Shown here: piece by piece, positions 11,741 to 23,600 of the stretch
Layout of the letters: each line of letters begins with the position of its first letter
How positions within the stretch are numbered: the stretch's first letter is position 1
Made by a program: the position numbers and the translations under genes
Assembly: GCF_016859285.1 (NCBI RefSeq)
Contig: NC_053414.1
Location: 2,039,017-2,103,016 of the forward strand
Reading direction: 5' to 3'
Length of the DNA stretch: 64,000 nucleotides
Source of the DNA: Xiphias gladius
Taxonomy: Eukaryota > Chordata > Actinopteri > Istiophoriformes > Xiphiidae
The notes under the pieces: generated by a model
Databases searched by the model: none
The model's input: the letters and a program-made list of their open reading frames with translations, nothing else
Told to the model about the DNA's origin: nothing

Positions 11741-13590
11741 GGAATTCACTGGACCTAGAGAACGACCGGCTGTTGGTCTCTGATGGAGCCAACCAGGCTG
11801 GTTAAACCATGAACACATGAAGTGTGACGGAGTGATTGACTTCTGATCAGATCAGACTGACATCAGCAGAGGGCACTGATGTCACTGGGTCATGATTCCC
11901 AGCGTAGAGAAGAAGAAGACATGACAGTTTCTGTACAACATGTAGAACAAGTTTCTGGTGAGGGTTGCTGCAGGTTCACCAAGTTAAATTTAAGACTTTT
12001 TGATCTCACAGAGAATTAAATTCAATAGCTGTTTCACTGTCATACCATCCAAAGTGTGAAATTATGACTGAAAACCAGAAGGGACTGTATGGACTACAAT
12101 TAATTACTTCATCATCATCAATTTTTTTCAGCACTTCCCAGCTGTATGTAATGATAATTCCTAATGATATAATTAAATCAATACAAATGGAAAATATAAG
12201 AATGGATCAACCAATTAAAAATGATAAATTCATTTAAGTTCAGCAGCTCAGTCCACTGTCACAACCAGACCAGTGTTAGTGTGAAGGTGGAGAACGTCTC
12301 CTGACAGACGCAGCCCCAGACACAAACATTTAGAACTAATGTCACTGTCCACAGCAGCCAAGAAAGAAATATTCAAGACCTTTGTAAATGAAATTGAAGA
12401 CTTTTAATACCTTCTACTGCCTTTTTTTGAGGGAACTGAATTCTCTCCCACGGGACTTTTTAAGACCTGCAGATCCCCTGCCCTTGGACAGCCTTCTGAC
12501 TTGTTGCTGCTGGTTGAAAGCTGGATTTGAAATGTACTTTGCTCACGCTAGAGAGGCTTTCTGAATCAGGTCCAACCTTCCTGTCCCAATAAATCAATAG
12601 GCCTACAAACATATTACTAAAAGACACTATGAAAACTATTATTATAGGAGACGACTGGAAAACCTTGAGCTGTTCACAGTAATTAAAACAAAATATATTG
12701 TGGGTGATGGAGACGGGGAGAGATGGGTTGTAATGTGATAGAAAAAAAAAAATCTCCCCCACCCTGGAGGTGGCGCTGCTGCAGCTCTTCAGCACCCCTA
12801 CATCTCTCAGCTGACCTACTCACTCACTCACCCTCTCTCCAAAATAACCAGTCATCTATCGCATACAAATGACAATCAGCATATTTTCATAACCATTTTG
12901 GGGATGAATCTCTTAATAGTGTCACCTACGTGTGGAAGATGAAATACAAGAATGTTAGAAAGAAAACACATGGGTTTGATAGTAGAATGAGTAAAAGGCA
13001 CAGAATGAGTTATAGCTTGTAGGCTCCCGCATACACCTGACGCCTCTAAGTCAGACTGATGAAGCTTCACATTAACTTCAGATAAAGTTTAGAAAATACT
13101 TCACACAGAATGAGGACTGTGGACTTTGGCTCCATCACTTCCATCAGAAATATGTTGTGCAGAGACCTGTTAAGATGTTCATATGGACACACGAGTTTTG
13201 GTTTTAGAATGACTTGTAAATACACAAAAATACAATATGCACAGTTCAACTAAAGCACACCAACATTAATCAAAAGGTTTTTCATGCTCAACATTTTAGT
13301 AACTGTCTCAGAGGATATTGCAGTAACTCAGCTGATAAATTAAATTCTAAAATAAAACAGCAATAAAGCCTTTTGTGCATGTTTCATGCTTTGTCTGCAT
13401 CAGTAGTTAACTTCATTTAGGGCTTGTAGCTCCTTTACAAATATTGTGCAGATCAACGTTTTGAGATGTTGTCCTAATTTGGTAATCTGAAGCTGACTAT
13501 GCTGAAGTCTACATCTACTCAATTCAGTTTACGCAGACTGAGCATGCTGAGTTTCTGCCTCATGGCATTATAGATTTTAGGTGTAAATCT
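11741..13590. other. opsin 3' UTR and spacer without recognised genes
   Basis: AT-rich sequence after the opsin stop codon. No AATAAA in a convincing position, no coding similarity, and only short open frames on either strand. Confidence 0.5.
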
Positions 13591-15560
13591 AAACCATCAA
13601 CCTGTCTCTTAGACCCGATCCCAACTAGGCAGCTTAAGGAAGATTTACCCTTAGTTAGGATTTCCGTTACTAGATATAATCAAACTGTCTTTATTAACAG
13701 GCTGTGTACCACAGTCCTTTAAAGTAGCTGTAATTAAACCTCTTCTTAAAAAGCCTACTCTTGATCCAGATGTTTTAGCCGACCATAGACCCATGTCTAA
13801 CCTCCCCTTTCTCTCTAAGATCTTTGAGAAAGCTGTCGCCAACTAGTTGTGTGACTTTTTACATAATGACAGTTTGTTTTAGGATTTTCAGTCAGGATTT
13901 TCAGTGCGTCATAGCACAGAGACAGCACTGGTGAAAGTTACAAATGATCTAATAAATATATCGGACAAAGGACTTGTCTCTGTACTTGTCTTGTTAGATC
14001 TTAGTGCTGCATTTTATACCATTGACCATCATATCCTATTACAGAGACTGGAACATTTAATTGGCATTAAAGGAACCACTCTAAGCTGATTTAAGTCCTA
14101 TTTATCAGGGGTTCAGCAGTACCAGTTCCATTCACCTTATATATGCCTCCTTTAGGCAATATCATTAGGAAACACTCCATAAAGTCCCACTGTTATGCAG
14201 ATGATGCCCAACTGTACTTGTCAATGAAGCCTGGTGAAACCAATCAGTTGGCTAAACTTCAAGCTTTCCTTAAGGAAATAAAGACCTGGATGACCAGCAA
14301 CTTTCTGCTGTTAAACTCGGACAAAACTGAAGTTACTGTACTTGGCCCCCAACACCTCAGAAACACATTATCTAATGATATACTAACTCTAAATAGCATT
14401 GCCCAGGCCTCCAGCACCACAGATGGAAAATCTCTGAGTTATCTTTGATCAGGATACGTCCTTTAACTTCCAAGTAAAACAAACTTCAAGCTCTGCCTTT
14501 TTTCACCTACATAACACTGCAAAAATCAGGAACATCCTGTCTCAAAAGGACGCTGAAAAACTAGTCCATGCTTTTGTTACCTCTAGTCTGGATTATTGTA
14601 ATTCCTTATTATGAGGCTGTCCCACCAAGTCTCTAAATACTCTCCAGCTGATCCAGAATCCTGCAGCACGAGTACTTTTAGGAACTAGGAAAAGAGTACA
14701 TTTCTCCTGTGTTAGCTTCTCTGCATTGGCTCCCTGTAAAATCCAGAATAGAATTTGAAATCCTCCTCGTCACCTACAAAGCTCTTAATGGTCAGGAACC
14801 ATCATATCTTAAAGAGCTCATAGAACCCTATTACCCCACTAGAACACTGCGCTCCCAGAACTCAGGCTTGCTTGTGGTTCCTGGAGTCTCCAAAAGTAGA
14901 ATGGGAGGCAGAGCCTTCAGTTATCAGGCTCCTCTACTGTGGAACCATCTTCCGGTTTGGGTCTGGGAGACAGAGACCCTCTCCAGGTTTAAGAGTAGGC
15001 TTAAAACATTCCTTTTTGATAAAGCTTACAGTCAGGGCTGGCTAAGGCTTGGCTTGAACCACCCCCTAGTTATGCTGCTATAGGTCTAGACTGGTGGGGG
15101 AGTTCCCATGATGCACCAAGCTCTTCTCTCCTCCTGTCGCTCTCTGCAGGTGTTTCTGCCCCTGGTGCTGCAGAGTCTTGATCCGTGACTGTAAACCACC
15201 TACTGTCCCCTTGATCCTGCTCAACACCCACTGCTTGAATTATTATGATTATGATTACTATTATTATATTTAGTTTTATTATTATTATTATTACTTCCAT
15301 TACTATTATACATCTTGATGTGGAACCTGCATTGTCCTATGTTCTCCTTCCTCCTGCTCTCTCGCTCTTTCTCCTGTTAAAAGTTAGTTTTTTCTTGTCG
15401 CTGTCGCCAAGCTCTTGCTCATGGGGGAATGATGGGTCTCTGTAAACACAACTATAAAGAGTCCTGGTCTAGACCTGCTCTACATGAAAAGTGTCCTGAG
15501 ACAACCTCTGTTATGATTTGGTGCTATATGGACAAAACTCAATTGAACAGAATTGAATAT
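13590..15560 (+). mobile_element. L2-type LINE, decayed (reverse transcriptase C-terminal half and 3' end)
   Basis: Plus-strand pieces include [15 protein letters not shown] with [19 protein letters not shown] (RT core), the catalytic box CHYADDAQLYLSMKPGE, then LHWLPVKSRIEFEILLVTYK and NHLPVWVWETETLSRFKSRL from the C-terminal region. Frames are interrupted by stops and indels (for example TAG near 13843 and TGA near 14087). The 3' terminus ends in GATTTGGTGCTATATGGAC and TTGAA-type repeats near 15545, typical of fish L2 tails. It is dead as an autonomous element. Confidence 0.85.
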
Positions 15561-15699
15561 AGGCACTCCATTTTTCCAGCATTGGTGGAGGTAATAATAG
15601 TAGTCCAAATAAATGCCAATATATTTATTAGCTATATCATGCATCTATCAGTCAGTGAATCTGTGTGTCTGGGTCATTCAGATGTGAGCAGCTCTCCTG

Positions 15700-15969
15700 T
15701 TTACTGTGCTTCACTGAAGCCTTTGACAAACGTATCAACACTGAGCAGCCGAAGTTTCCCGGCAAAAGCCGAGGAGATCCGATGAGCCGACAGAAGCCGA
15801 GGAGCTCCGATGAACCGACAGGAGGAGAGTGAGATTGGCTCCCTACTCTGTCTCTCTCCGTATCCATTCCCGGTCAGAGGGTCGGAGGAGTCCGCCGCCC
15901 GCAGCTCTGTGACGGACGAGCCTCAGCAGAACGAACCGCACACCGGAGTAGAACCCTCCTCAACCCGCG
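15700..15969 (+). promoter_or_regulatory. wasf3: probable non-coding first exon and promoter of wasf3
   Basis: A CpG-rich block with a good donor (CCGCG|GTGAGT, exon edge 15969) lies upstream of the first wasf3 coding exon, which itself starts behind an acceptor (CTGTCTCCAG ending at 20680) seven bases before the start codon. The gene must therefore have an upstream UTR exon, and this is the best candidate seen. The transcript start is not defined. Confidence 0.4.
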
Positions 15970-16205
15970 GTGAGTTTCATCGGTCGGTTACTGGCTCTTA
16001 CCGGTTTCGAACTGGCCTGTACCCTACAGATCAGCGCCGTGATCGATCCGCGGGCCGTTACGGTCGTACAGAAACTCATCCTGTCAGTCATCCGGTACCG
16101 GTGATGACATCATCACCGGTCATTACGAACGGACCGTGATGGACGCAGATCGACTGATCAGCTAATCGATAGACCGATCGAGTGTCAGCAGGTGTATGAA
16201 CAGGC

Positions 16206-16208
<3 letters not shown>

Positions 16209-16245
<37 letters not shown>

Positions 16246-16296
16246 CTCCATTACACTGTGCTGACTGCATGACGTAATGCAGCCAGACTGCTTCAT

Positions 16297-16330
<34 letters not shown>
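16209..16330. repeat. (CA)n and (TG)n microsatellites facing each other
   Basis: (CA)n at 16209-16241 and (TG)n at 16299-16329 are separated by about 57 bp and are mutually complementary, so a single strand could fold into a stem of about 30 bp. Confidence 0.85.
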
Positions 16331-17739
16331 GGACATGTCATCTAATTACCTGTGTGAGGGCGGAGCTTATATCTGTGACCTCTTATCACCTTTGAAATAT
16401 GAAGTCATGTTTTCATGTGATGCTTTAACAGGAGCTGATCACTCGTGAGATGCTGTTTCACACACCTGATGTTTAGACCCTGAACAGGTGCGGTTGTGTT
16501 TACACCACACTGGGGCTGTCTGCATCGGTAGACCTGTTCACAAGGACCCCGTCCGCTCCATGTGTCTGAAGTTTGGACACGGAAACAGATTTCAGTCCCG
16601 GTCGACTTGGTGACACCCGTGGTAACCATGGTAGCAGCAGTGGTTTAATGCAGTCGCCGAGCAGACAGTTTGTCAGGAATCCGACATTAGACCAGCTGGT
16701 GTATCTGTCTAATGCAAAAAATTCAGGCAAAAATTAGGTTGGAATGAACTAAATCTGAAAGATTTTAACTTAAAGTGAGCAGGGAGATTCACCACTTCAC
16801 TCATAACTCACATTGATCTGCTCTGGATGTGTCTGGTACATCTCACGTCCACAGAGAAATAAGGGGTCTGTGTGACGTAAATGCCATCACCTGCCAAGGA
16901 TGCAAACAAAAATGACGGACTGTATGAACAACCCCACTGTGTGAACACATTCTCCTTCACAGATGCTCGTGGTGTAGACAGAACCGTGTCTGCGTTGGAG
17001 TACGTCAGGGGCTGTATTCTCAACAGTGGGAACGTTCTCCATCAGTACACAGAGTTTACAGCGGTGGTGTATTGTCTGGATATATATGTTATTAGGAGGT
17101 TTTCAGAGGACAGATCAGACTCATGTGATGTGTAAAGAATCTGCCACAGGCCACATGATTCACCGCTTCACACGTCACGCCAGCAGCCAATCACTGCCTC
17201 AGGATGATTATCTGATCCAGAGGACTGCACCAAGTGAAGAACAGGACACTCCAGATGTGGACATGGGCATGTCCTTCAGCCTTCAGAGGACTGAAGGCTG
17301 AATGAGACACATAAGACTCGTCCTCAGCCAAATAGTTCCAGGAACTAAACTCCTTGCACATTCCTGTTTGTGTTTCCATCTCATCTGGAAACCATCTAGA
17401 TTACGTAAATTAAGATACGTGACGGCCTCAAAACCGACGGTGACGTCTGAGCCGCAATTTTCACGCACTAGAAAACAACAACACAGAGCTGCTGTTTGTG
17501 TGAAACGTCTTGTCCACTTATCAAGAGTCCTCACATACAGCGATTGTACAGAGTCCCCACAAGGACAGCAAGATGAGCTTGAGTGTGTTTCTTGAGTGTC
17601 TGAGCATGCTCACAGCATGGAGGAGTGCTGGTTTCCATGGTCACCATTCGTTAGGCAGCTGAGCTCTAAAACGAGTTGAAAGGAGTCGTGGAGTCTGAGG
17701 GACCTGCGTGAGGATCAGTTCAGATTAAACACAATCTGG

Positions 17740-17900
17740 ACCCTGACTCTTCTTATTAGTGGGAACAGATCCTTCACCTGAACTCAGAATCTGAACATGT
17801 CCAGTTTGTCCTGAAGGGGGCGCTACAGGAAACATCGGGAAGGCACTAACATCTGAAGGGTTCATCCTCTGGAGAACAGGAAGGAGAGTTTCAGGACAAT
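17740..17900 (-). repeat. dispersed repeat, copy 1 (minus orientation)
   Basis: Shares words such as CCTCTGGAGAACAGG, GTCCTGAAGGGGGCGCTACA and AGGAAACATC, in reverse complement, with 28290-28440 and more loosely with 33490-33565. This suggests an old interspersed repeat family. No coding capacity. Confidence 0.55.
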
Positions 17901-18316
17901 CTGACCAGCAGATGTCTGGTGTTAAAATAATCAAAACTGTGATACCTGTTTTAGTTGCAGTTATATACTAAAAATATTTCAGCCAGCGGTAAGGAAAAGC
18001 TAGACAGCTGCGAGTGCTAATAATAGCCACGTTTGTCTTTTATGGTCGTTATGATAATGTTTGGTGTTTTCTTACATGTGAATGAGACATGAGGTAGTTG
18101 GTTACGGTCAGCGATGACAACTCTCTCTCTCGTGGACTCGTCCTCCAGCAGCAGTCACGCAGTGCACATTCATGTGTTTTGGTGGAAGGCCTGAAGGGAG
18201 GGGCTGGGATTTTCTCTGTGAGATACTTCAAAATGTAGCCTTCTCTTGCTGGTTTCTCCAAAGTTGCCTATCCCAGCTTTAATCCTTCAGGTACATGCAA
18301 AATACGTAGGCAGGTA

Positions 18317-19320
18317 TGGTCCAGACCTTGAGTATTTGGGCAGTTACACATGCTTGGTTCTTCAGGCTCTGAGCTTCAGCACAGTCAATTTGAAATAAAA
18401 TAATGGAAACTACATTAAGGTGCCGAGTCTCATCTTTAATTTGAATTGGTTTACATTAATATAAAATTAACAGTGTTGGAGATATAACCCTTTAAACACA
18501 CAGTGTCCAGAGTTTAGGGTTTCAAAAGTAGTTGGACACTTGACTACTAAATGTGTCTTGAGCAGCTGTGTGTCGTGTCAATGTTAGTTCAGCAGAAAAT
18601 CATTTGCGTGGATAAGAAAAACCCCTTTATGTCTGCACGGAAAGTCAAGAACGCTCTCCAGGATGTAGCTGGAAATGTTTCCTTGTCAGCGATCAAGAGA
18701 AGACTTCATGACCAGAACCCCGGAGGATTCACCACAAGATGCAAACCCCTGCTAAACCTCAAAAACAGAAAGACCAGGCTGCAGTTCACCACCTCATCTG
18801 TCAAACATGGTGGTGGTTCTGTTGTGGCTTGGGCTTGTATCGCTCCAATGGAACCAGCCCACTGGCGTTTACTGATGATTTCACTGCTGATGGAAGCAAC
18901 AGGATGAATGCAGAGGTTTACAGGAGCATTCTGTGAGCTAAAATTCAGTCAAATGCATCAAAAGCCGTTGGAAGACATTTCATCATTCAGCAGGACAACG
19001 ATCCTAAACATGTGGCCAAAACAACCACAGACCTTTTCAGGGTGAATAGGTGGAAGATCCTCCACTGTCTGAGTCAGTCACCTTATCTCAGTCTGACTGA
19101 GCAGCGGTCCACTTGATGAACACTATGTGGACATTGTGTTTTTAAAGGGCTCTATCCCCCAAACAGTTCTTTCTACACTGATGTAAACCTGCTCAAATTT
19201 AAGCTGAGACTTGGCTCTTTAATGTAGTATCCATTATTTTATTTCAAACTGAATGTGCTGAGGGTCAGAGTCTATAAAACAAAAATGTGAAATTTTCCAA
19301 ATACTTACGGTCTGGACTGC
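18317..19320 (+). mobile_element. Tc1/mariner element, about 1 kb, inactivated
   Basis: Imperfect terminal inverted repeats: TGGTCCAGACCTTGAGTAT at the left and the complement of TACTTACGGTCTGGACTGC at the right. Plus-strand fragments in different frames include SAIKRRLHDQNPGGFTTRCK, GGSVVAWACIAPM and FIIQQDNDPKHVAKTTTDLF, covering the DNA-binding and central transposase region. Several stops and frameshifts break it. It sits in the first intron of wasf3. Confidence 0.85.
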
Positions 19321-20687
19321 ATGTGAACAATGACACATCACAGCTACTCGTGATGGTACTTTACCAAGGTTTTGGTTGTTGTGCTATGTGTGTTGTTTTG
19401 GTAAAATCGAGTTCTCTAGGAGCTCTCTAAATCGAGTTGTACTAGCATTTTACTAACAAACATGAGCTGCACCACCAGCATCACTGGAAGGTTCCAAGGT
19501 TTGTGAAACAGCACAGCCCGCTGAACAATCTGTGTCACTGAGTGATGATGTAGGATTATTCGACTCTGTCCTGCAGTCCTTTCCTGGGACAGCTCTGAAT
19601 CCAGACCAGCCTGAAAAAACACTGAATGTAAATATCTGTAGAAACATGTTTAAAACCTCTGTAACACATCAAAAAGGAAACCAAACAGAACGGGTGATCG
19701 CAGTAATCTGATTATAGTGTCAGTTACCTCTTGTTTGCAGTAACATTACATAATGTGATGTAGGACCTCCCACTCCGTCTCTTAGCAACAGTAACTATAG
19801 TCTTTTCTTTGGGCAGCAGAGCGTGATGTACAAGGCTGACTGTGTTACCATGGAGATGCCTTCTGAGACTCCAGCACACAAACACACACACAGTATATGT
19901 ATGTATGTGTACTGACATCCAGATGTGCACTTACACACATTTATGTTTTTATACTTCTGAGGACATCCCAGTACTGATAAACACCTGTCAATCAAGGCAG
20001 ATAAACGTCCCAAACAAATCCTCTTTAATAATTGCTGATAAAAAAACAGTGAGTCCAACAGCAGAAGAAGCTCAGTGAATCTGCTGAGAGCTGAACTTGT
20101 GGACATTTGAGGAACTGCAGCATTACAAGATCTTCACACTAAAAGCATGAGTTCAGCGTTGTGTAGAGCAAAACCTTTATTTCCAACAAATGCTGACCTT
20201 CAGAACACATGTTCAATAGGATTTTGTCACTGATTTGAGGCAAATGTGATGACAGAAACAATTTCCCTGTAGAGAAGAACGGAGGAAAAATGAATCCACC
20301 TCTGAGTTCTGTAACTCTGCTCTGTAATCTGTGGAATAGTAGTTAGCTGCTTTGTAGGAGTATTCGTTGCTCTTCATTCTATGCACTGCCTCATGCAAAA
20401 TATTCACACACACATTTGGGATCATCCTGGTTTATCAGACCTTTCATATCACTTTTTCAAGTCCAACAGTTGAAGGAACGCCAGCAGACGGAAAATCAGA
20501 CTGGTTATACATCACACAAAACCAACAGTTCGTCCAGATAATCTAAAGCGATTCATTTGGAGGTCAAACTGAAAGGCAGCACCCCAGAAATGTTGGTAAT
20601 AATCCCAGTGATTTTAACCACTCTGGACACCAAGCAGAGAGAGAAAACACAAGTTAAGGTTTCTCCGTCTCTGTCTCCAGTTCAGCC

Positions 20688-23600
20688 ATGCCGTTGGTGA
20701 AGCGGATTATTGAACCCAGATACTTGTGCCGTGGTACTCTGCCTGACGGGGTTGCCAGTGAGCTGGAATGTGTGACCAACAGCACCCTGGCTGCTGTCAT
20801 CAAACAGCTCGGAGGACTCAGTGAGTGGTGATGGCTATCACTGTAACTCCAGTTCTATGAACACAGGAGAATCTCACCTTACATCAGTCCTTAATGTTAC
20901 TGTATTGTTGATTACATTGTGTTGTTGTTGTGTGTTGTTTGATGTTGATGGCGTGCAGGTCGTCATGCCGAGGACATCTTTGGTGAGCTGTTCACAGAGG
21001 CCAACAGTTTCTACCTGAGGATGAACAGCCTGCAGGAGAGAGTGGACCTGCTTGCAGTGAAGGTTACACAGCTGGACTCCACCGTGGAGGAAGGTGGATA
21101 ACAAACACTGCTGCTGGATACTCACTGTTGTCAGACCATTAGTCAACGTAATAAAACCTACATCTACAAAAGCCAACACTTAATATCACATTTTACATTT
21201 GGCCACTTACAGGGCCACATTAGTGCTTTAGGATGCTTCATTCCATCCATCCAGCCATCCTTCACCTTCGGGTTCAGCCCTCTTTTCACCTTGACACCAC
21301 ACCACTGGATGGATCCAGTCTCATGCTCCATCTTATCGCCATTCATAATCAACATTTCAAAACATTAAAACATTTTTAGGGCAAAAACTAATTCCTGACT
21401 AGTAGGGAACAATCCTCTTCCCAGCAGAGTACCATGGTCTGAGACTGAAGTGCTAACTGTCACCCTAACTGGTTTAATTTCTCCCCAGAACACACTGGAG
21501 TTCGGGGTCTGAGCCTTTAGATTCTGTCCATGAAAATAACAAACAGTATCAGGGACAAGGTGCAACTCTGGTGCAGTCCAATGCCCATCAAAAATATGTT
21601 TGACTTATTGTTGGGAGAATACAAACACAGCTCTCACTCTGGTTGTACAAGCACCAAGGATCTCCTAGTAAAGGCCCTAGCACCCCATATTCCAAATGTA
21701 CCCCCACAAGACACCTTCGGGAAATCAGTCATAGGCCTTCTCCAAGTCCACAAAACATATGTTGACTGGATGGAGAAACTCCCATGGCCTCTTCAGTATC
21801 CCTGCGAGAGTAAACAGTTGGTCTATTTATCCACGATGAGGAAATAATCTACATTGCTCCTTCTGAGTCTGACGTGTGACAGTCCAAATCACTTTTCCAC
21901 TACCCTGATAGAAACTTCCCCAGGGAGGCTGGGTAGTGGCATACACTAAAACTTGGAGCGCACCCGTAGGTCTCCCTTTTTTGGAAATGGGAACCAGTAC
22001 CCCAGTCTGCCAGTCTACTGGCACTGTCCCCGACTGCCATGAGATGTTGAAGAAGCATGTCAACTGAGACAGCCCAACAATATCCAGAGCCTGGGTGAGG
22101 CTTTCAAAGAGTCCAACTCATCTACAAAGGCTGTTGGATTTAGGAGTTACTTAGTGTTTCTTTGATCACCCGACAACATTCCCAGTCAAGGTCAACATAC
22201 CTCAAAGTAAAGGCTGTTTAAAGCTCTAACTACCCTTCCTGAGTTGACTGATGGTTTGCCAGAACCTCTTTGAGGCCGACTGAAAGTCCAAAAGTTTGTG
22301 GCCTTCCCAAACTCCTCCGGCACCTGAGTTTTTGCTTAAGGTAGACAGAACTTGTTGTCTTTCTGCACTGCAATTAGCTGTTTGATTTTTTTTAGATTAC
22401 CCAGGCCCAAACAAGCCCAAAGCTCCCTCCAAAGCTTGACTACTTCCTTAACTGATTGAGCCCACCAGCAAGATCTTGCTTAGTTGTAACAACAGACAAG
22501 GATGACTTTGTCATCACTACTCCAAGTAGCCACTCCAGCATTTGAGACTTTGAACATGGATGATCAGATGTCATGTCTCCAACCTCCCCTGGGATTCAGG
22601 AAACTTCCTCTGAAAAAGGCAGTTAAAGACTTTTTAGACAAGGGCTTCAGCCAGATGTTTCCAGTCCCACTATGAACATGTTTGGGTTTACTGCATCTGC
22701 AGAAATTTCTTCACATACCACTTGATTTAACTGACAACCAGGTGGCGACCAGCTAAGCTCTGCTTCTGTCTTTATATTCACCAATGAAGTTACATTTCTT
22801 CATGCACTCACGCCTTTGAGTGCGAACACCCTGTTACACAGTTACACATAATAAAAGAGGAACAAGCACTGCTCTTTCACTTATCCTGCCCAGATTTATC
22901 TGATCAAACCAGACACCTTCCTTTCAGAAGCCTGCTTTTCTAACCTTAGGACGCTACTGCCCATTACTCTCCGTATCCATGGCCCATCTTTGCCTGGTAA
23001 ACTTCAGGCAGGGCACATTACCCTGCAGGTGGTAGACCCACACTGCGCTGGCCCTGTGGGTTTTTTGGGCTGAATTGTGGGTATCAGGTGCTTATCTGGG
23101 AGCACAGCTCAACAGACTTGTCCCTGAAGGTCGTCTTTTTCTGGTGGTCAGATTGCACTTTACTCTCCGCTGTTGCCAATTAATAAGGTTTCCTGAATTG
23201 CTTGTATTCTAGTCCATCACAACCGTGTTTTGCTGTCTTTATCTCCACTACACCTAGAGATTCTCAACATGAAAAAAACAGAATCTGTGACTTGTTGTGT
23301 TTTCCTTCATGAACCACAGTTAGTATTATTGCCAAACTTTTTGTGTAGACATTTTAAAATAAATCACAACACTACTACTATTCCTGTTGTTTAGTAATAG
23401 TACTGCTTGTGGCGTAGTATCTCTGCAGGACATCAACATGAGGAAGGCTTTCAGGAGCAGCACTATCCAGGACCAGCAGGTGGTATCAAGGAGCTCCATC
23501 CTCAACCCGGTGCTGGAGATGTACCAACGCTGCGACAAACCCCCCCCCCTCAACATCCTGACACCTTACAGGTCAGACTAAACCACCTCCTCCCAGATCC

